Shown in pieces: positions 30,507 through 40,407 of a DNA stretch of 64,000 nucleotides (its first letter is position 1; the number at the start of each line of letters is the position of its first letter). The notes beneath the pieces are model-generated. The model did not search any database. It worked only from the letters and a program-made list of their open reading frames with translations, and was not told the origin of the DNA. The translations under genes were made by a program, and so were the position numbers. Origin of the DNA: JAICKN01 sp036489565 (GTDB lineage: Bacteria; Acidobacteriota; Terriglobia; Terriglobales; Acidobacteriaceae). The stretch lies in assembly GCA_036489565.1 (NCBI GenBank), contig DASXFN010000106.1, positions 109,381-173,380 on the forward strand. The letters run 5' to 3'.

Positions 30507-31550
30507 CTAAGTGAACTCTACCGAATCTGCATTCGCGCCATTTGGAGTGCCGGAGGCGTCGCTTACCGTGGCGGGAGGCGGTTTTTTCTCCAGGAATTTT
30601 GCGGAGTTCAAGAGGGTGCGGCCGAGAGAAGGATTGTAGCTGGACCAGGGACTCTCGCTGCCCTGTTCACGTTCAAAGTGCGCGCGCATGGATTCCATTT
30701 TCGAATCCAGGTCGTCCAGGTAGTGGAGCAAAAGGGCCTCAGGAAACATGGGCAATTTGGGAGAGCCGAATTCATATTGACCGTGATGACTAATGATGAG
30801 GTGTTCAATGAGGATTTTCAGCTCATCGGGAAAGCCGGGAATTTGCGCGATTTTTGCATGAAGCATTTCCAGTTCAATGATCATGTGGCCAAGCAACTGG
30901 CCTTTGGTTGTATAAGAAAACGAACGGTTGTACGTAAGCTCGTGGATCTTGCCGATGTCATGCAAAAAAGCGCCGGTGAGCAGCAGGTCTCGGTTGATTT
31001 GCGGATAGTTTTGGCAGATCAAGTCACAGGAGCGGGAGAGAGAAACCACATGGTCCAGCAATCCGCCGATATAGGCGTGATGCAAAGTCTTGGCCGCGGG
31101 AGCGTTACGGTAGGCCGCCGCGATTTCCGGATCGCCCATGAACGATTCGACGAGCGTCTTTAAATACGTATTTTGAAAAGTCGCGACAAAACCCTTCAGC
31201 GTCCCCCAAAGTTCATCAATGTTCTTAGTGGTCTTGGGCAGGTAATCCGCGAACTCAATTTCCGCTTCTCCCATGCGACGCAGCTTGTGGATGGTGAGCT
31301 GGAAGCGGTTCTTGTACTTATTGACGAGTCCTTTGACCTTAATGAAATCGTCCTGATCGAAGCCATCGAGGGCCTCCTCGACGTTGTCCCACATCTTGGC
31401 TTCAAGATGTCCACTGCGGTCCGCCAAGGTGAGCGCCAGGTAAGGCTCGCCGGTTTTTTTGGGTTTAACCTGCTTGGAAGTTACGACAAAGGAGGACGTG
31501 ACAATTTTATTTTCGTGTGCAACACAATCACAGATGAAGAAGTCCTTCAT
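30507..31550 (-). CDS. YhaM-like 3'-5' exoribonuclease (OB + HD domains)
   Basis: A 347-residue protein with an N-terminal OB-fold (about 12-90; YLALTLADRSGHLEAKMWDN) and an HD domain (HHAYIGGLLDHVVSL, then LLTGAFLHDIGKIHEL and ISHHGQYEFGSP). This is the layout of YhaM/CBF1-type nucleases, which degrade RNA or single-stranded DNA from the 3' end. The ATG at 31550 starts the OB fold; a longer start has no family match. The C-terminal tail is Pro/Ala-rich and disordered. It lies eight bases before the 31558-31615 gap to surA on the same strand. Confidence 0.82.
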   Translation of the reverse strand: MKDFFICDCVAHENKIVTSSFVVTSKQVKPKKTGEPYLALTLADRSGHLEAKMWDNVEEALDGFDQDDFIKVKGLVNKYKNRFQLTIHKLRRMGEAEIEFADYLPKTTKNIDELWGTLKGFVATFQNTYLKTLVESFMGDPEIAAAYRNAPAAKTLHHAYIGGLLDHVVSLSRSCDLICQNYPQINRDLLLTGAFLHDIGKIHELTYNRSFSYTTKGQLLGHMIIELEMLHAKIAQIPGFPDELKILIEHLIISHHGQYEFGSPKLPMFPEALLLHYLDDLDSKMESMRAHFEREQGSESPWSSYNPSLGRTLLNSAKFLEKKPPPATVSDASGTPNGANADSVEFT

Positions 31551-31614
31551 GGGTGGTCTCGCCTGATGACGTTCGCATCCCAGCCGAGCCTGAATGCGGT
31601 GAGGCAAGCTTACC

Positions 31615-32691
31615 TTAAATGACTCCCAGTTTTTTCCTCTTTTTCAGCTTCTTCGCTTTCGGGTCGGTGGCAGTGGTTTCTACGGGCTTGGTTTCATTGG
31701 GGCTGGCGGCGGTGTCCACATAACCGGGCTTGATGTCAATGTAAGCATCATCGCGCAGCTGTTCGAGGTAAGTGCGCAACGCCGGCTGCAACTTTTGCAT
31801 AAGGACGGCATTCGATACACGCGGCTCAATGTCTTTAAAGGCGGGAATTCCGCCCTTGTTGTGCTCAGTGACCTTCAAAATCACGAAGCCTTGCTTGGTG
31901 CGGATCACGTCGGAAACATCGCCTGCCTTCATGGCGAAGGTGGTGTCTTCCAATTGTTTCGCCAGCGTGCCACGCTTGAAATAACCGAGATCTCCGCCCT
32001 GAGCCGCGCTCGGACCATTCGAATTTGTCTTGGCCAAATCTTCAAAGCTGGTCCCTTTTTTAATTTGCGCGAGCAGGCCGTCTGCCTTAGCTTTGGCAGC
32101 GGCAATTTGATCGTCGGAGGTGGTTTTTTCCGTGGAAATCATCAGCTCGCTTAACCGGATTTGTTCAGGCTCCGCTAACTCTTCCTTGTGTTCGTTGTAA
32201 AACTTTTGCTCTTCCTCAGGCGTAGGCTGAAGCCTGGAGGCGACTTCCCGTCCGATCACTTGCTGCCGGATGATTCCGTTCCGGATGTTCTGCTTGAAAT
32301 CTTCGAAGGAAACACCCTGCTGCTCAGCCGCTTTCTGCAGATCTTCCAGCGTGTCGAGATGATACTGTTTGCGCATCTGGTCGAGTTGCTTGATCAGCTC
32401 AGTATCACCGGTAATTCCCATATCCTGGGCGCGTTGCAATAGCAGTTGCTGATCAATTAAATCGCGCAGCACATCTTTTTGTTCGTCCGCGAAACGCTGA
32501 TCGGCGGTGGCGGGGTCCTGCTGTTCTAACTCCTGCTTTAAATCGTCGCGGCTCTTCTGAAAGTCGGTGCGGGTAATGATCGCGTTATTCACGCGGGCAA
32601 CAATCTCTTCGACAATTGTGTCGGCGGATGTGACCGAAGGTAAGACAATGCAAGTGCACGCAACGAGTAGAAATAAGAAAAGCTTTCGCAT
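31615..32691 (-). CDS. surA: SurA/PpiC-type peptidyl-prolyl isomerase
   Basis: A 358-residue periplasmic chaperone with a Sec signal (KLFLFLLVACTCIVLPSVTS), a SurA N-terminal helical domain (IVARVNNAIITRTDFQKSRD), one parvulin domain (about 175-275; LSELMISTEKTTSDDQ, GGDLGYFKRGTLAKQLE, IRTKQGFVILKV) and a basic C-terminal tail (KAKKLKKRKK). It should fold outer-membrane proteins. The classical E. coli SurA has two parvulin domains; here only one is visible. ATG at 32691. Confidence 0.9.
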   Translation of the reverse strand: MRKLFLFLLVACTCIVLPSVTSADTIVEEIVARVNNAIITRTDFQKSRDDLKQELEQQDPATADQRFADEQKDVLRDLIDQQLLLQRAQDMGITGDTELIKQLDQMRKQYHLDTLEDLQKAAEQQGVSFEDFKQNIRNGIIRQQVIGREVASRLQPTPEEEQKFYNEHKEELAEPEQIRLSELMISTEKTTSDDQIAAAKAKADGLLAQIKKGTSFEDLAKTNSNGPSAAQGGDLGYFKRGTLAKQLEDTTFAMKAGDVSDVIRTKQGFVILKVTEHNKGGIPAFKDIEPRVSNAVLMQKLQPALRTYLEQLRDDAYIDIKPGYVDTAASPNETKPVETTATDPKAKKLKKRKKLGVI

Positions 32692-32870
32692 GGGACTCTC
32701 TAGGGGCCGCGAATTAAGACCCGTGATTAAGCTCTGACGCGCGGGACTTCTGGGATAACGACCTCCCGATATTGTACCTCTCCCAGAGTGCGGCAGTCAG
32801 CCCCGGGACGCTGATATTATGGAGTTCTTCTGATTGCCGGGCTGGAATAATTTCCGGCTGAGAGGTATGA

Positions 32871-34613
32871 ATGTTCAAAAATATCTCGTTCTTGGTTTGC
32901 CTTGTTTTTGGATTGGGAGTCGCCCTCATGATTGCTCAGGAAAAGAGTCCTCAGGAACAGAAAACCGCGGTGCCTGATCTAATCCATCTGCGCGCCATGA
33001 CCGCCCGCTTCGCGCCCACGCAAATCGAAGTGAACACGTCGAAGCTGAATGCCGGAGACCGACAGGCGCTGGTTAAGCTGATTGAAGCGGCCCGAATCCT
33101 GAATCATGTCTTCATGCAGCAATACTGGAGCGGCGATCTCGCGCTGTATTCCGAATTGCAGAAAGACAAGTCTTCTTTGGGCGCGGCGCGCCTACATTAT
33201 TTCTGGATCAACAAAGGACCGTGGTCCGCGCTGGATGCGAATAAAGCGTTTTTGCCGGGAGTCCCTGCGGAAAAGCTGCCGGGCGCGAATTTTTATCCGG
33301 AAAACATGACGAAAGAGAACTTCGAACAATGGGTCGCAGCATTGCCGCAGAAAGACCAGGAACAGGCGAAAAGCTTCTTCACCGTGATTCGCTGGAAATC
33401 CGGCAATAGCGGTGAATTGCAGGCGATTCCTTACAGCGAGGAATACAAGGACGATTTGACGCGCGCGGCAAAGTTGTTGCACGAGGCTGCTGCATTGACC
33501 AGCAATGCTTCCTTGAAAAAATTCCTCGACGCGCGGGCCGACGCATTTCTTTCTAACGACTACTACGAGAGTGACCTGGCTTGGATGGACCTTGATGCTC
33601 CGATTGACGTGACGATTGGGCCTTATGAAACTTACAACGATGAAATCTTCGGATATAAGGCGGCCTTCGAAGCCTATGTGACTCTCCGGGACGACGTGGA
33701 AACGGAGAAGCTTTCTGCCTTCACCAGCCATCTTCAGGACATTGAGAACAATCTGCCCATGGATGCGAAGTATCGAAACCCAAAGCTTGGGGCTGCCGCG
33801 CCGATTCGCGTGGTGGATGAAATTATTGCCACCGGAGACGGAGCGCACGGAATCCAGACCGCGGCTTACAATCTGCCGAATGACGATCACGTGGTGCAGC
33901 AAAAGGGCAGCAAGCGTGTCATGCTGAAGAATGTGCAGGAGGCGAAGTTCCACAGCGTTCTGCTCCCCATTGCTTCGCGCACACTGACAAAATCCGCGCG
34001 TGCGGATGTGCGTTTTGAACCATTCTTCACCCACATTCTGGCGCATGAATTGATGCACGGACTTGGCCCGCACCAGATCAAGGTGCAGGGAAAAGATACG
34101 ACTCCGCGGGAGGAAATAAAGGAACTCTACGGAGCGATTGAAGAGGCCAAGGCGGACGTCACAGGCTTGTTCGCCCTGCAATACATGATGGACCATGCTG
34201 CCGAAATGGGCCTCACCAAATTGGTTTCGCCCGGAGAGGCGGGAGAAAGACAGCTCTACACGACTTATCTTGCATCTTCTTTCCGCACTTTGCGCTTTGG
34301 TTTAAACGAGGCGCACGGCAAGGGCATGGCTGTGCAGTTCAACTTCTATCTGGACAAAGGTGGGTTTGTTGACCACGGTGACGGCACCTTTGGAGTGGAC
34401 GTGCCAAAAATGAAGCAGGCGGTTGCGGAGCTTGACCACGATCTGCTCACCCTGGAAGCTCAGGGCGACTACGCAGGAGCCAAAAAATTGCTCGATGAGC
34501 TAGGCGTAATACGCCCGCCGCTGCAGAAGGCGTTGGACCATTTGCACGGGATTCCCACTGACATTGAACCTATTTATGTGACTGCGGACGAACTGGCGGG
34601 CAAAGAACGCTGA
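32871..34613 (+). CDS. M49-like zinc metallopeptidase
   Basis: A 580-residue protein with a short hydrophobic start (ISFLVCLVFGLGVALMIAQE), so probably exported. Zinc motif HELMHGLGPH (near 394-403) and a third-ligand motif EEAKADVTGLFALQYM (near 424) match bacterial dipeptidyl-peptidase-III-like (M49-related) enzymes. Note that the motif is HExxH here, not the HExxxH of classical DPP III. Substrates are unknown; a role in peptide turnover is likely. The ATG at 32871 has GAGAGG upstream. It is divergent from surA over 180 bp. Confidence 0.75.
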   Translation: MFKNISFLVCLVFGLGVALMIAQEKSPQEQKTAVPDLIHLRAMTARFAPTQIEVNTSKLNAGDRQALVKLIEAARILNHVFMQQYWSGDLALYSELQKDKSSLGAARLHYFWINKGPWSALDANKAFLPGVPAEKLPGANFYPENMTKENFEQWVAALPQKDQEQAKSFFTVIRWKSGNSGELQAIPYSEEYKDDLTRAAKLLHEAAALTSNASLKKFLDARADAFLSNDYYESDLAWMDLDAPIDVTIGPYETYNDEIFGYKAAFEAYVTLRDDVETEKLSAFTSHLQDIENNLPMDAKYRNPKLGAAAPIRVVDEIIATGDGAHGIQTAAYNLPNDDHVVQQKGSKRVMLKNVQEAKFHSVLLPIASRTLTKSARADVRFEPFFTHILAHELMHGLGPHQIKVQGKDTTPREEIKELYGAIEEAKADVTGLFALQYMMDHAAEMGLTKLVSPGEAGERQLYTTYLASSFRTLRFGLNEAHGKGMAVQFNFYLDKGGFVDHGDGTFGVDVPKMKQAVAELDHDLLTLEAQGDYAGAKKLLDELGVIRPPLQKALDHLHGIPTDIEPIYVTADELAGKER

Positions 34614-34619
34614 GTAGCG

Positions 34620-36065
34620 TTAGCTTCCGTATTTGCCAGCGAGATATTTACCTACTTCGGACTCCAGCTCTCCGTAATCCAGGTGGATGGTGGAGCGCAT
34701 GGCGGCCTCGGTGGAGTTGCCTTCTCCAATTCTTTGCAGAATCCTCTGCAAATCGCTCAATCCATATGTGTCAATAATGTAGTCCGTCGCCGCCAGAGAT
34801 TCTTCATAGGCGAGCGTAGCTTGAGGGCCCGAGAACCCCATGAAGCTGCCTTCCATGGAATTGAACGGCATTTCCTGTTGAGCAGCAAAGAGCTTGGACA
34901 GTTGCGGACCGTAGGAAAGCGATTTGGGTTCCATCGCCTGGGCCACGCCTTCATTCAGCCAGTGCGGGCAGCGTCCGGCGGCAAGGTAGTTGATGAAAGA
35001 ATGTGTGAGTTCGTGCTTCAGTACGTGCGCGAGATTGGGCGTGATGGAATCAAGTCCGTTGATCGGAATGCGAAGTTTGCCGTCGTTCAACGCGCCCGTC
35101 CATGATGGCGCCTGGGTCACATCAAAGAACGCCTGATCGGTATAAAGAGTAACTGCGATCGTGCTGCGTGGTTCCACCCCAATTTGCCGCACCAAATCGT
35201 CGTAGTCCGATTCGAGCACCGAAATAAGTTGGCGCCGAAAAGCCTCGGAAGTTTGCTTCCCTTCGTAGTGAAGCGAGAAGTGGCTGCTATCGTGTTCCGA
35301 AAAGCTCGATTCCGCCGTCGCGTCTTTCTGCGCTTTCGCCAGGATCTGTTCAATCGCTGGATCGGGGCGCAACTGCAATGACCGCTTGAACGTATCGATG
35401 GCATTCTGGGTGCGATTCGCCGAATATTGGGCATAGCCCAGCATGTCGAGCGCGTCGGGAGAAGTAGGCGCGATTCGGACCGCGTGTTCGGCGTAATTCA
35501 GCGCCTGCTCCGGCTCACCGGTCCGGATGAGCAGAGCTGCATAGTAATTCAGGATAGTGGGATTTTCACCGTCGAAGCGCAAGGCAGCATCGAAGTGCGG
35601 GCGCGCCTTGGAAAAGTCTCCGTGGTCGAATTCATACTTCCCGGCGATGAAGTATCCCGCAGCGGCGGCATGTGGATCTCCCTGCTCGAGAGCTGCGAGT
35701 GCATCCGGATCAACCCTGCCATCGTGAATAATCTTGTTAGTGAACTGCACGGAGTTGCTTAGGTTGTCGGTCGGGCTCAAGGCCGGAATATCGCGAGGGG
35801 CCGCCGAGGAGCTGCTTGAGCCGTATTCCGGAGGCATGCCTCCCGCGACAACGTGGTCAACAGACGATTTGGGAACGGCAAAGGTGTTTTCTCCCACATC
35901 GTATTCAACGTGAGTGCTGGTCTGGCGCACCTGATCCGCCCAGATGGTGCGGCCATTTTTTAAGTAAATGACGTCTGCGAACAAGTCTCCAGGCGTAAGA
36001 ATGCCGGCCGTAAGAAACAGGCCGGAAATCATGAACAACTGGAGGATAATGGTTCTAATTCGCAT
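34620..36065 (-). CDS. TPR protein with peptidase-MA-like metalloprotease domain
   Basis: A 481-residue protein with a signal peptide (IRTIILQLFMISGLFLTAGI), a short beta region (VIYLKNGRTIWADQVRQTS), TPR-type repeats (about 130-255; ALRFDGENPTILNYYAALLI, AVRIAPTSPDALDMLGYAQY) and a C-terminal peptidase-MA-like domain with KHELTHSF (about 348) and WLNEGVAQAM. The ATG at 36065 begins the signal peptide; an earlier ATG would reach into the neighbouring divergent gene's leader. It likely acts in the periplasm. Specific substrate is unknown. Confidence 0.8.
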   Translation of the reverse strand: MRIRTIILQLFMISGLFLTAGILTPGDLFADVIYLKNGRTIWADQVRQTSTHVEYDVGENTFAVPKSSVDHVVAGGMPPEYGSSSSSAAPRDIPALSPTDNLSNSVQFTNKIIHDGRVDPDALAALEQGDPHAAAAGYFIAGKYEFDHGDFSKARPHFDAALRFDGENPTILNYYAALLIRTGEPEQALNYAEHAVRIAPTSPDALDMLGYAQYSANRTQNAIDTFKRSLQLRPDPAIEQILAKAQKDATAESSFSEHDSSHFSLHYEGKQTSEAFRRQLISVLESDYDDLVRQIGVEPRSTIAVTLYTDQAFFDVTQAPSWTGALNDGKLRIPINGLDSITPNLAHVLKHELTHSFINYLAAGRCPHWLNEGVAQAMEPKSLSYGPQLSKLFAAQQEMPFNSMEGSFMGFSGPQATLAYEESLAATDYIIDTYGLSDLQRILQRIGEGNSTEAAMRSTIHLDYGELESEVGKYLAGKYGS

Positions 36066-36103
36066 CAACGCGCATTTTAGCAATCGACCATCGGCCTTCG
36101 CAG

Positions 36104-38665
36104 ATGACAAAAGTAATGAAGATCATTCGGCGCAGCTTGCTTTGCCTGCTCCTCCTGCTGGTGAATATTGCAATGGTCACTTCGGCCGCGGCCGATACGC
36201 CACCGGAAAAGCCATCGGAGATGGGACCAGCGCGAAAGTTGTATCAGGAACTTAGCAGCGTTGGCCTCGATCCGGCGCGCGTCTTCCGTATTCGGGGAGC
36301 ATCGCTGGACCGGGCATCGCTCCACATCACGCTGGATGACGGCACCATTGCTTTCACCCAGGATGTCGCGGGACACGTTACGGGAGCTTTCTTTCAGGGT
36401 GAAGGCGAGGCGTTACTAATCCCTCCTGGGCAGGTGGAGCGCGGCTCTATGGTCCTGTTCACGGGCGGAGCGATCCTCGAAGAACAGTTTGAAACTGCCT
36501 ACTTTCGTTTTAATGACGATACGTTTACGGAATTGCAGTCTTCGCTACGGCCCGATGAAGATGCGCAGGCTTTTTATTCCAAATGGAATGAAACCGCGAT
36601 GGACATGACGCAAACCGACGCATTGCGCCTGTTTACAACTTTCAGCGAGATGTTGCCCGATGCGTCGCATCCCGCCGAAGCTTCCACGCAGCTTTCGCCC
36701 GACGACCGTTTTCTACACGCGCACCTGCAAGGAAGGAAGTTTGGCGGGTTTGATATTTATTACGACTCAAAGACGCGCGAACAGATATGGGCGGGACAAC
36801 TGCGCACGGTGAAGGAGCAGAATTTTTATGACATATGGACGTCGTTTCCTGTCAATGCTCCTTCGCGTACCGAGCAAGCGGTCAGCAGCACGACTGCGCA
36901 GGCCGGACCGCCCGACGCCGTACGAATTTCCAGTTATCAAATTCGCGCGGAGGTAAGGCCACCGACTGAACTGGACGCCGAAACCAGGCTTAAGTTACAT
37001 GTCTTGCACGGCGGGACGCGCACTTTGCTTTTTGAGCTTTCACGATTCCTGCAAATCAAAAAAGTGGAAGCGGATGGCCAGCCCGTTGAATTCATACACA
37101 ACGAATCTTTGGAAGGCACGCAACTTTCGCGGCGTGGCAATGATGTAGTGGCGGTTGTTTTCCCAACTCCGCTCAAGACGGGAGCGGAAATGGATGTGCT
37201 CTTTTCCTATGGCGGCGAAGTAATTTCGCAAGCCGGGCCGGGACTGCTATATGTGGGGGAACGGGGCAATTGGTATCCGAACCTCGGGATGGCGATGGCG
37301 AATTTTGATTTGCAGTTCCGCTATCCACCAGGCTGGACGCTGCTGGCGACGGGAAAGCAAGTTGCGCCTGACGCAAGTGAACAAGCCGCAGGGAGTGGTC
37401 CTGCTGAACAGCAAGTTTCGCGATGGGTTTCAGAGAGGGCGATTCCTTTTGCAGGCTTCAACCTGGGGAAATATGCTCGTGGTGACGCTTCCGCGCATGG
37501 GGTTTCCATTGAAGCGTATGCGACCAATGTGGTAGAAAAAACCTTTCCCAGATCTCAGCAAACCTCCGTGCTTCCAGTCCCGCCCACCTTTGGCAGGCGC
37601 GTGCCGGAAGTCATCCCGTTAAACCTTGTGCCATCGCCGGCAAAGAATGTGCGTAATGTGGCGGAGAACGCCGCCCATGCCGTGGATTTTTTCTCCGATC
37701 TTTTTGGCCCATATCCCTTCAGCGGTCTGAAAATTACGCAGCTTCCCGGTCACGCCAGCCAAGGCTGGCCGGGGATGATCTTCCTTTCTACCTATGCGTA
37801 TTTAACGGATGCGGAAAAGGAGCAGATTCAATACAGCCCCGTCGAACGGACCATGATCAACATGACCGTGGCGCACGAAACCGCGCATCAATGGTGGGGT
37901 GATCTTGTCGGTTGGAATGGCTATCGCGATCAATGGTTGATTGAGGCGCTAGCTAATTACAGCTCCATGCTATTGCTCAAGGACCGGGATCCGTCCCAGT
38001 TTCGAGCCGTTTTAGATAAGTACCGTGACGATCTTCTCGTAAAACAGGAAGACGGCGATCCACTGATGAACGCGGGCCCGGTCACCCTGGGCATGCGGCT
38101 CTCATCGTCAAAGTTTCCCGCCGGCTATGAGGCGATCAGTTATGGCCGGGGGACCTGGTTGTTTTGTATGTTGCACAGCATGATCAAGGATGGAGAACAA
38201 CTCGGAGGATCGCACCATTCCCAGAGCACTGCAAAAGAAGATTTATTTTTGCAAACGCTTCGTCGGGTCAGGGATGAATACGCGGGAAAGAATATTTCCA
38301 CCCGAGAACTTTTGAAGACGTTTGAGCCCGAATTGCCGGCCTCGATTCGCTACGAAGGCCGGTCGTCCCTGGATTGGTTTTATGAGAGCTGGGTCAACGG
38401 AACGGCGATTCCTCGCTTCGAGTTGGCCAAGGTAAAGTTCAGCGAAGTGAACGGAAAAACGGTCGTTACCGGGACTATTGCGGAAAAAGACGCTCCCGAT
38501 AATCTGGTGACGCTTGTTCCCGTGTATTCCCTTTTGCCGCAAAAGTCCTTGCTGGGCCAGGTGTTTGTGGATGACCATGAAGTGCAGTTCCGGCTGACTG
38601 CGCCCTCGGGAACGCGAAAAATCGTGCTCGATCCGGAGCATACGCTGCTAACCAGATCTCAATAG
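36104..38665 (+). CDS. M1-family aminopeptidase-like metalloprotease
   Basis: An 853-residue protein with a signal peptide (IIRRSLLCLLLLLVNIAMVT). The C-terminal half has the gluzincin motif AHETAHQWWGDLVGW (His near 591) with the second Glu in LIEALANYSSML about 20 residues later, as in M1 aminopeptidases. The N-terminal 250 residues form an extra beta-rich domain. The exopeptidase GxMEN motif is not evident: the comparable place reads GHASQGWPGMIFLS, so the enzyme may differ in specificity. It diverges from the TPR-peptidase gene with only 38 bp between starts, suggesting shared control. Confidence 0.82.
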   Translation: MTKVMKIIRRSLLCLLLLLVNIAMVTSAAADTPPEKPSEMGPARKLYQELSSVGLDPARVFRIRGASLDRASLHITLDDGTIAFTQDVAGHVTGAFFQGEGEALLIPPGQVERGSMVLFTGGAILEEQFETAYFRFNDDTFTELQSSLRPDEDAQAFYSKWNETAMDMTQTDALRLFTTFSEMLPDASHPAEASTQLSPDDRFLHAHLQGRKFGGFDIYYDSKTREQIWAGQLRTVKEQNFYDIWTSFPVNAPSRTEQAVSSTTAQAGPPDAVRISSYQIRAEVRPPTELDAETRLKLHVLHGGTRTLLFELSRFLQIKKVEADGQPVEFIHNESLEGTQLSRRGNDVVAVVFPTPLKTGAEMDVLFSYGGEVISQAGPGLLYVGERGNWYPNLGMAMANFDLQFRYPPGWTLLATGKQVAPDASEQAAGSGPAEQQVSRWVSERAIPFAGFNLGKYARGDASAHGVSIEAYATNVVEKTFPRSQQTSVLPVPPTFGRRVPEVIPLNLVPSPAKNVRNVAENAAHAVDFFSDLFGPYPFSGLKITQLPGHASQGWPGMIFLSTYAYLTDAEKEQIQYSPVERTMINMTVAHETAHQWWGDLVGWNGYRDQWLIEALANYSSMLLLKDRDPSQFRAVLDKYRDDLLVKQEDGDPLMNAGPVTLGMRLSSSKFPAGYEAISYGRGTWLFCMLHSMIKDGEQLGGSHHSQSTAKEDLFLQTLRRVRDEYAGKNISTRELLKTFEPELPASIRYEGRSSLDWFYESWVNGTAIPRFELAKVKFSEVNGKTVVTGTIAEKDAPDNLVTLVPVYSLLPQKSLLGQVFVDDHEVQFRLTAPSGTRKIVLDPEHTLLTRSQ

Positions 38666-38828
38666 TGCGCAGTTTTATGTTGGGACAGTCGTCCCATTCT
38701 GGTTCTGTGTTTTTGGATTCGCAACGAATCGTACCCACCGTCAGATCATTCCGAAATCCCAAGTCCCACAAAATAGAAGCGCGGCGAGGGTCTGCCGTCG
38801 TGCCCGTGTTTGGAAGCGCAAATGCAAT

Positions 38829-39347
38829 GTGGATGGCGTGGAAATCATCATGCAGCCGACTGAAACAACTTCAAATATCGAGGCAAAGCCCTCCCCAAAC
38901 TTAGCGCTGACTGGAAAAACGCGTGCGGGAATTCTGGTAGTGGAAGATGAAGAATTCGTGCGCGAGGCCGCCTCTGAAATTCTGGAATCGTGCGGATACC
39001 GCGTTTTCAAGGCGTGCAGCTTTGAAGACGCCATCCAAACCTTTCAATACAATTCGGACCACGTGGAATTGCTCGTTGCCGACATCATTATTCCGGGCAG
39101 GAATGGGCGTGAACTGGTGAAGGTGTTGCGGGAATTGTCTCCTGGGCTCAAGGTGCTTTACATTTCGGGCTACTCCGAAAATGTTGTGACGCGTCACGCG
39201 GCACTCGATGGCAACAGCCACTATGTCGCCAAACCGTTCTCATTGCGGTCCCTATTGGAGGCAATCGAAACCGCGCTGAAGGAAGGAACTGTCGTCGTTC
39301 CGAAACTCTCTGCTCCGAAGATCAAGCGCGCTTCCAGTAGCGGATAG
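38829..39347 (+). CDS. Stand-alone response-regulator receiver protein
   Basis: A 172-residue protein with one receiver domain, about residues 35-155: ILVVEDEEFVREAA (acidic pocket), VELLVADIIIPGRNG (phosphoacceptor Asp), YISGY and YVAKPFSLRSLLEA (Lys). No output domain is attached; the tail is basic. It could pass phosphate within the neighbouring chemotaxis system or act by protein contact. The start is uncertain: ATG at 38829 or at 38850, neither with a strong RBS. It converges with cheB. Confidence 0.82.
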   Translation: MDGVEIIMQPTETTSNIEAKPSPNLALTGKTRAGILVVEDEEFVREAASEILESCGYRVFKACSFEDAIQTFQYNSDHVELLVADIIIPGRNGRELVKVLRELSPGLKVLYISGYSENVVTRHAALDGNSHYVAKPFSLRSLLEAIETALKEGTVVVPKLSAPKIKRASSSG

Positions 39348-40407
39348 CTTGGAGAATTTGGTCTGGGATCTGTTCCAGCGTCACCACTCGATGCAGGACG
39401 CCCAACTCGGCGCAGGCCCGGGGCATGCCATAAACCGCGCAACTGAATTCATCCTGACCGACGGTAAGACCACCGGCGCGATAAATGGCCTGCATGCCTT
39501 GCGCGCCGTCCGAACCCATACCGGTCATAATGATTCCCATAGCAAGGTTTTGAAAAACTTCCGCAACCGAAAGCATCGTTACATCCACGGAAGGAGTGTG
39601 CGTGGTCTTCTCTGGAAATGTGGAGAGGCGGATGGCGACTTTTGAAATCGCGCCGCGTTGGATGGTCATATGCTGGCCCGCTGGCGCGATATATACACAT
39701 CCCGGCTCAACAGGATCATCGTGCTCGGCTTCCCGTATTTTGATACGGCACAAGCCATTCAGTCGAATGGCAAGCGGCTTGGTGAAACCTCGCGGCATGT
39801 GCTGGACAACGAGAATGGCTACAGGCAAATCCGAAGGAAGCGTCGGCAGGATTTCCTGTAAGGCTTTCGGGCCGCCAGTCGAAGTACCCAGGACGATCAC
39901 GCCAGGGACGGCAAAATGCGTGCGCCCGTGGGCGAACCCTGGAAGCGGAAGCTCACTGGCCGGAACTCGGCCCATGGGCCGTCGCTTACGGCTCTCGGCA
40001 GCGGCGTAGATTTTGGCGATGAGATCATCACGGATTTTGGTTGTGTCCACCGACAAGAACGAATTCTGCTTGGAAAGATAATCAAAGGCCCCGAAGTTCA
40101 AAGCATCCAGCGTGGTCTCGGCGCCTTGCTTGGTAAGCGAACTGACCATGATGACGGGAACCGGGCATTCCTTCATGATGCGCTTCAGGGTTTCCAGGCC
40201 ATTCAAGCCGGGCATTTCGACGTCGAGCGTGACCACGTCAGGCTTGAGCGCAATAATTTGTTCCAGAGCTTCGAGACCCCGCTGCGCTGTCGCGCAAACG
40301 TAAAGTCCCGGATCCGATTCAACCATGCGGCTCAGCGCGGCGCGCATAAAGGCGCTGTCGTCCGCGATGAGTACGCTGATACCCGGATTGGAGCGGTGAG
40401 CATTCAT
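39322..40407 (-). CDS. cheB: Chemotaxis protein-glutamate methylesterase CheB
   Basis: A 361-residue CheB with an N-terminal receiver domain (SVLIADDSAFMRAALSRMV; Asp in VVTLDVEMPGLNG) and a C-terminal methylesterase with GTSTGGPKALQE (catalytic Ser), VVQHMPRGFTKPLA (His) and MTGMGSDGAQGM (Asp). It demethylates chemoreceptors after phosphorylation by CheA. The ATG at 40407 overlaps the HDOD stop (ATGA). Its end overlaps the convergent receiver gene by 26 bases. It is the last gene of the minus-strand chemotaxis operon. Confidence 0.95.
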   Translation of the reverse strand: MNAHRSNPGISVLIADDSAFMRAALSRMVESDPGLYVCATAQRGLEALEQIIALKPDVVTLDVEMPGLNGLETLKRIMKECPVPVIMVSSLTKQGAETTLDALNFGAFDYLSKQNSFLSVDTTKIRDDLIAKIYAAAESRKRRPMGRVPASELPLPGFAHGRTHFAVPGVIVLGTSTGGPKALQEILPTLPSDLPVAILVVQHMPRGFTKPLAIRLNGLCRIKIREAEHDDPVEPGCVYIAPAGQHMTIQRGAISKVAIRLSTFPEKTTHTPSVDVTMLSVAEVFQNLAMGIIMTGMGSDGAQGMQAIYRAGGLTVGQDEFSCAVYGMPRACAELGVLHRVVTLEQIPDQILQAIRYWKRA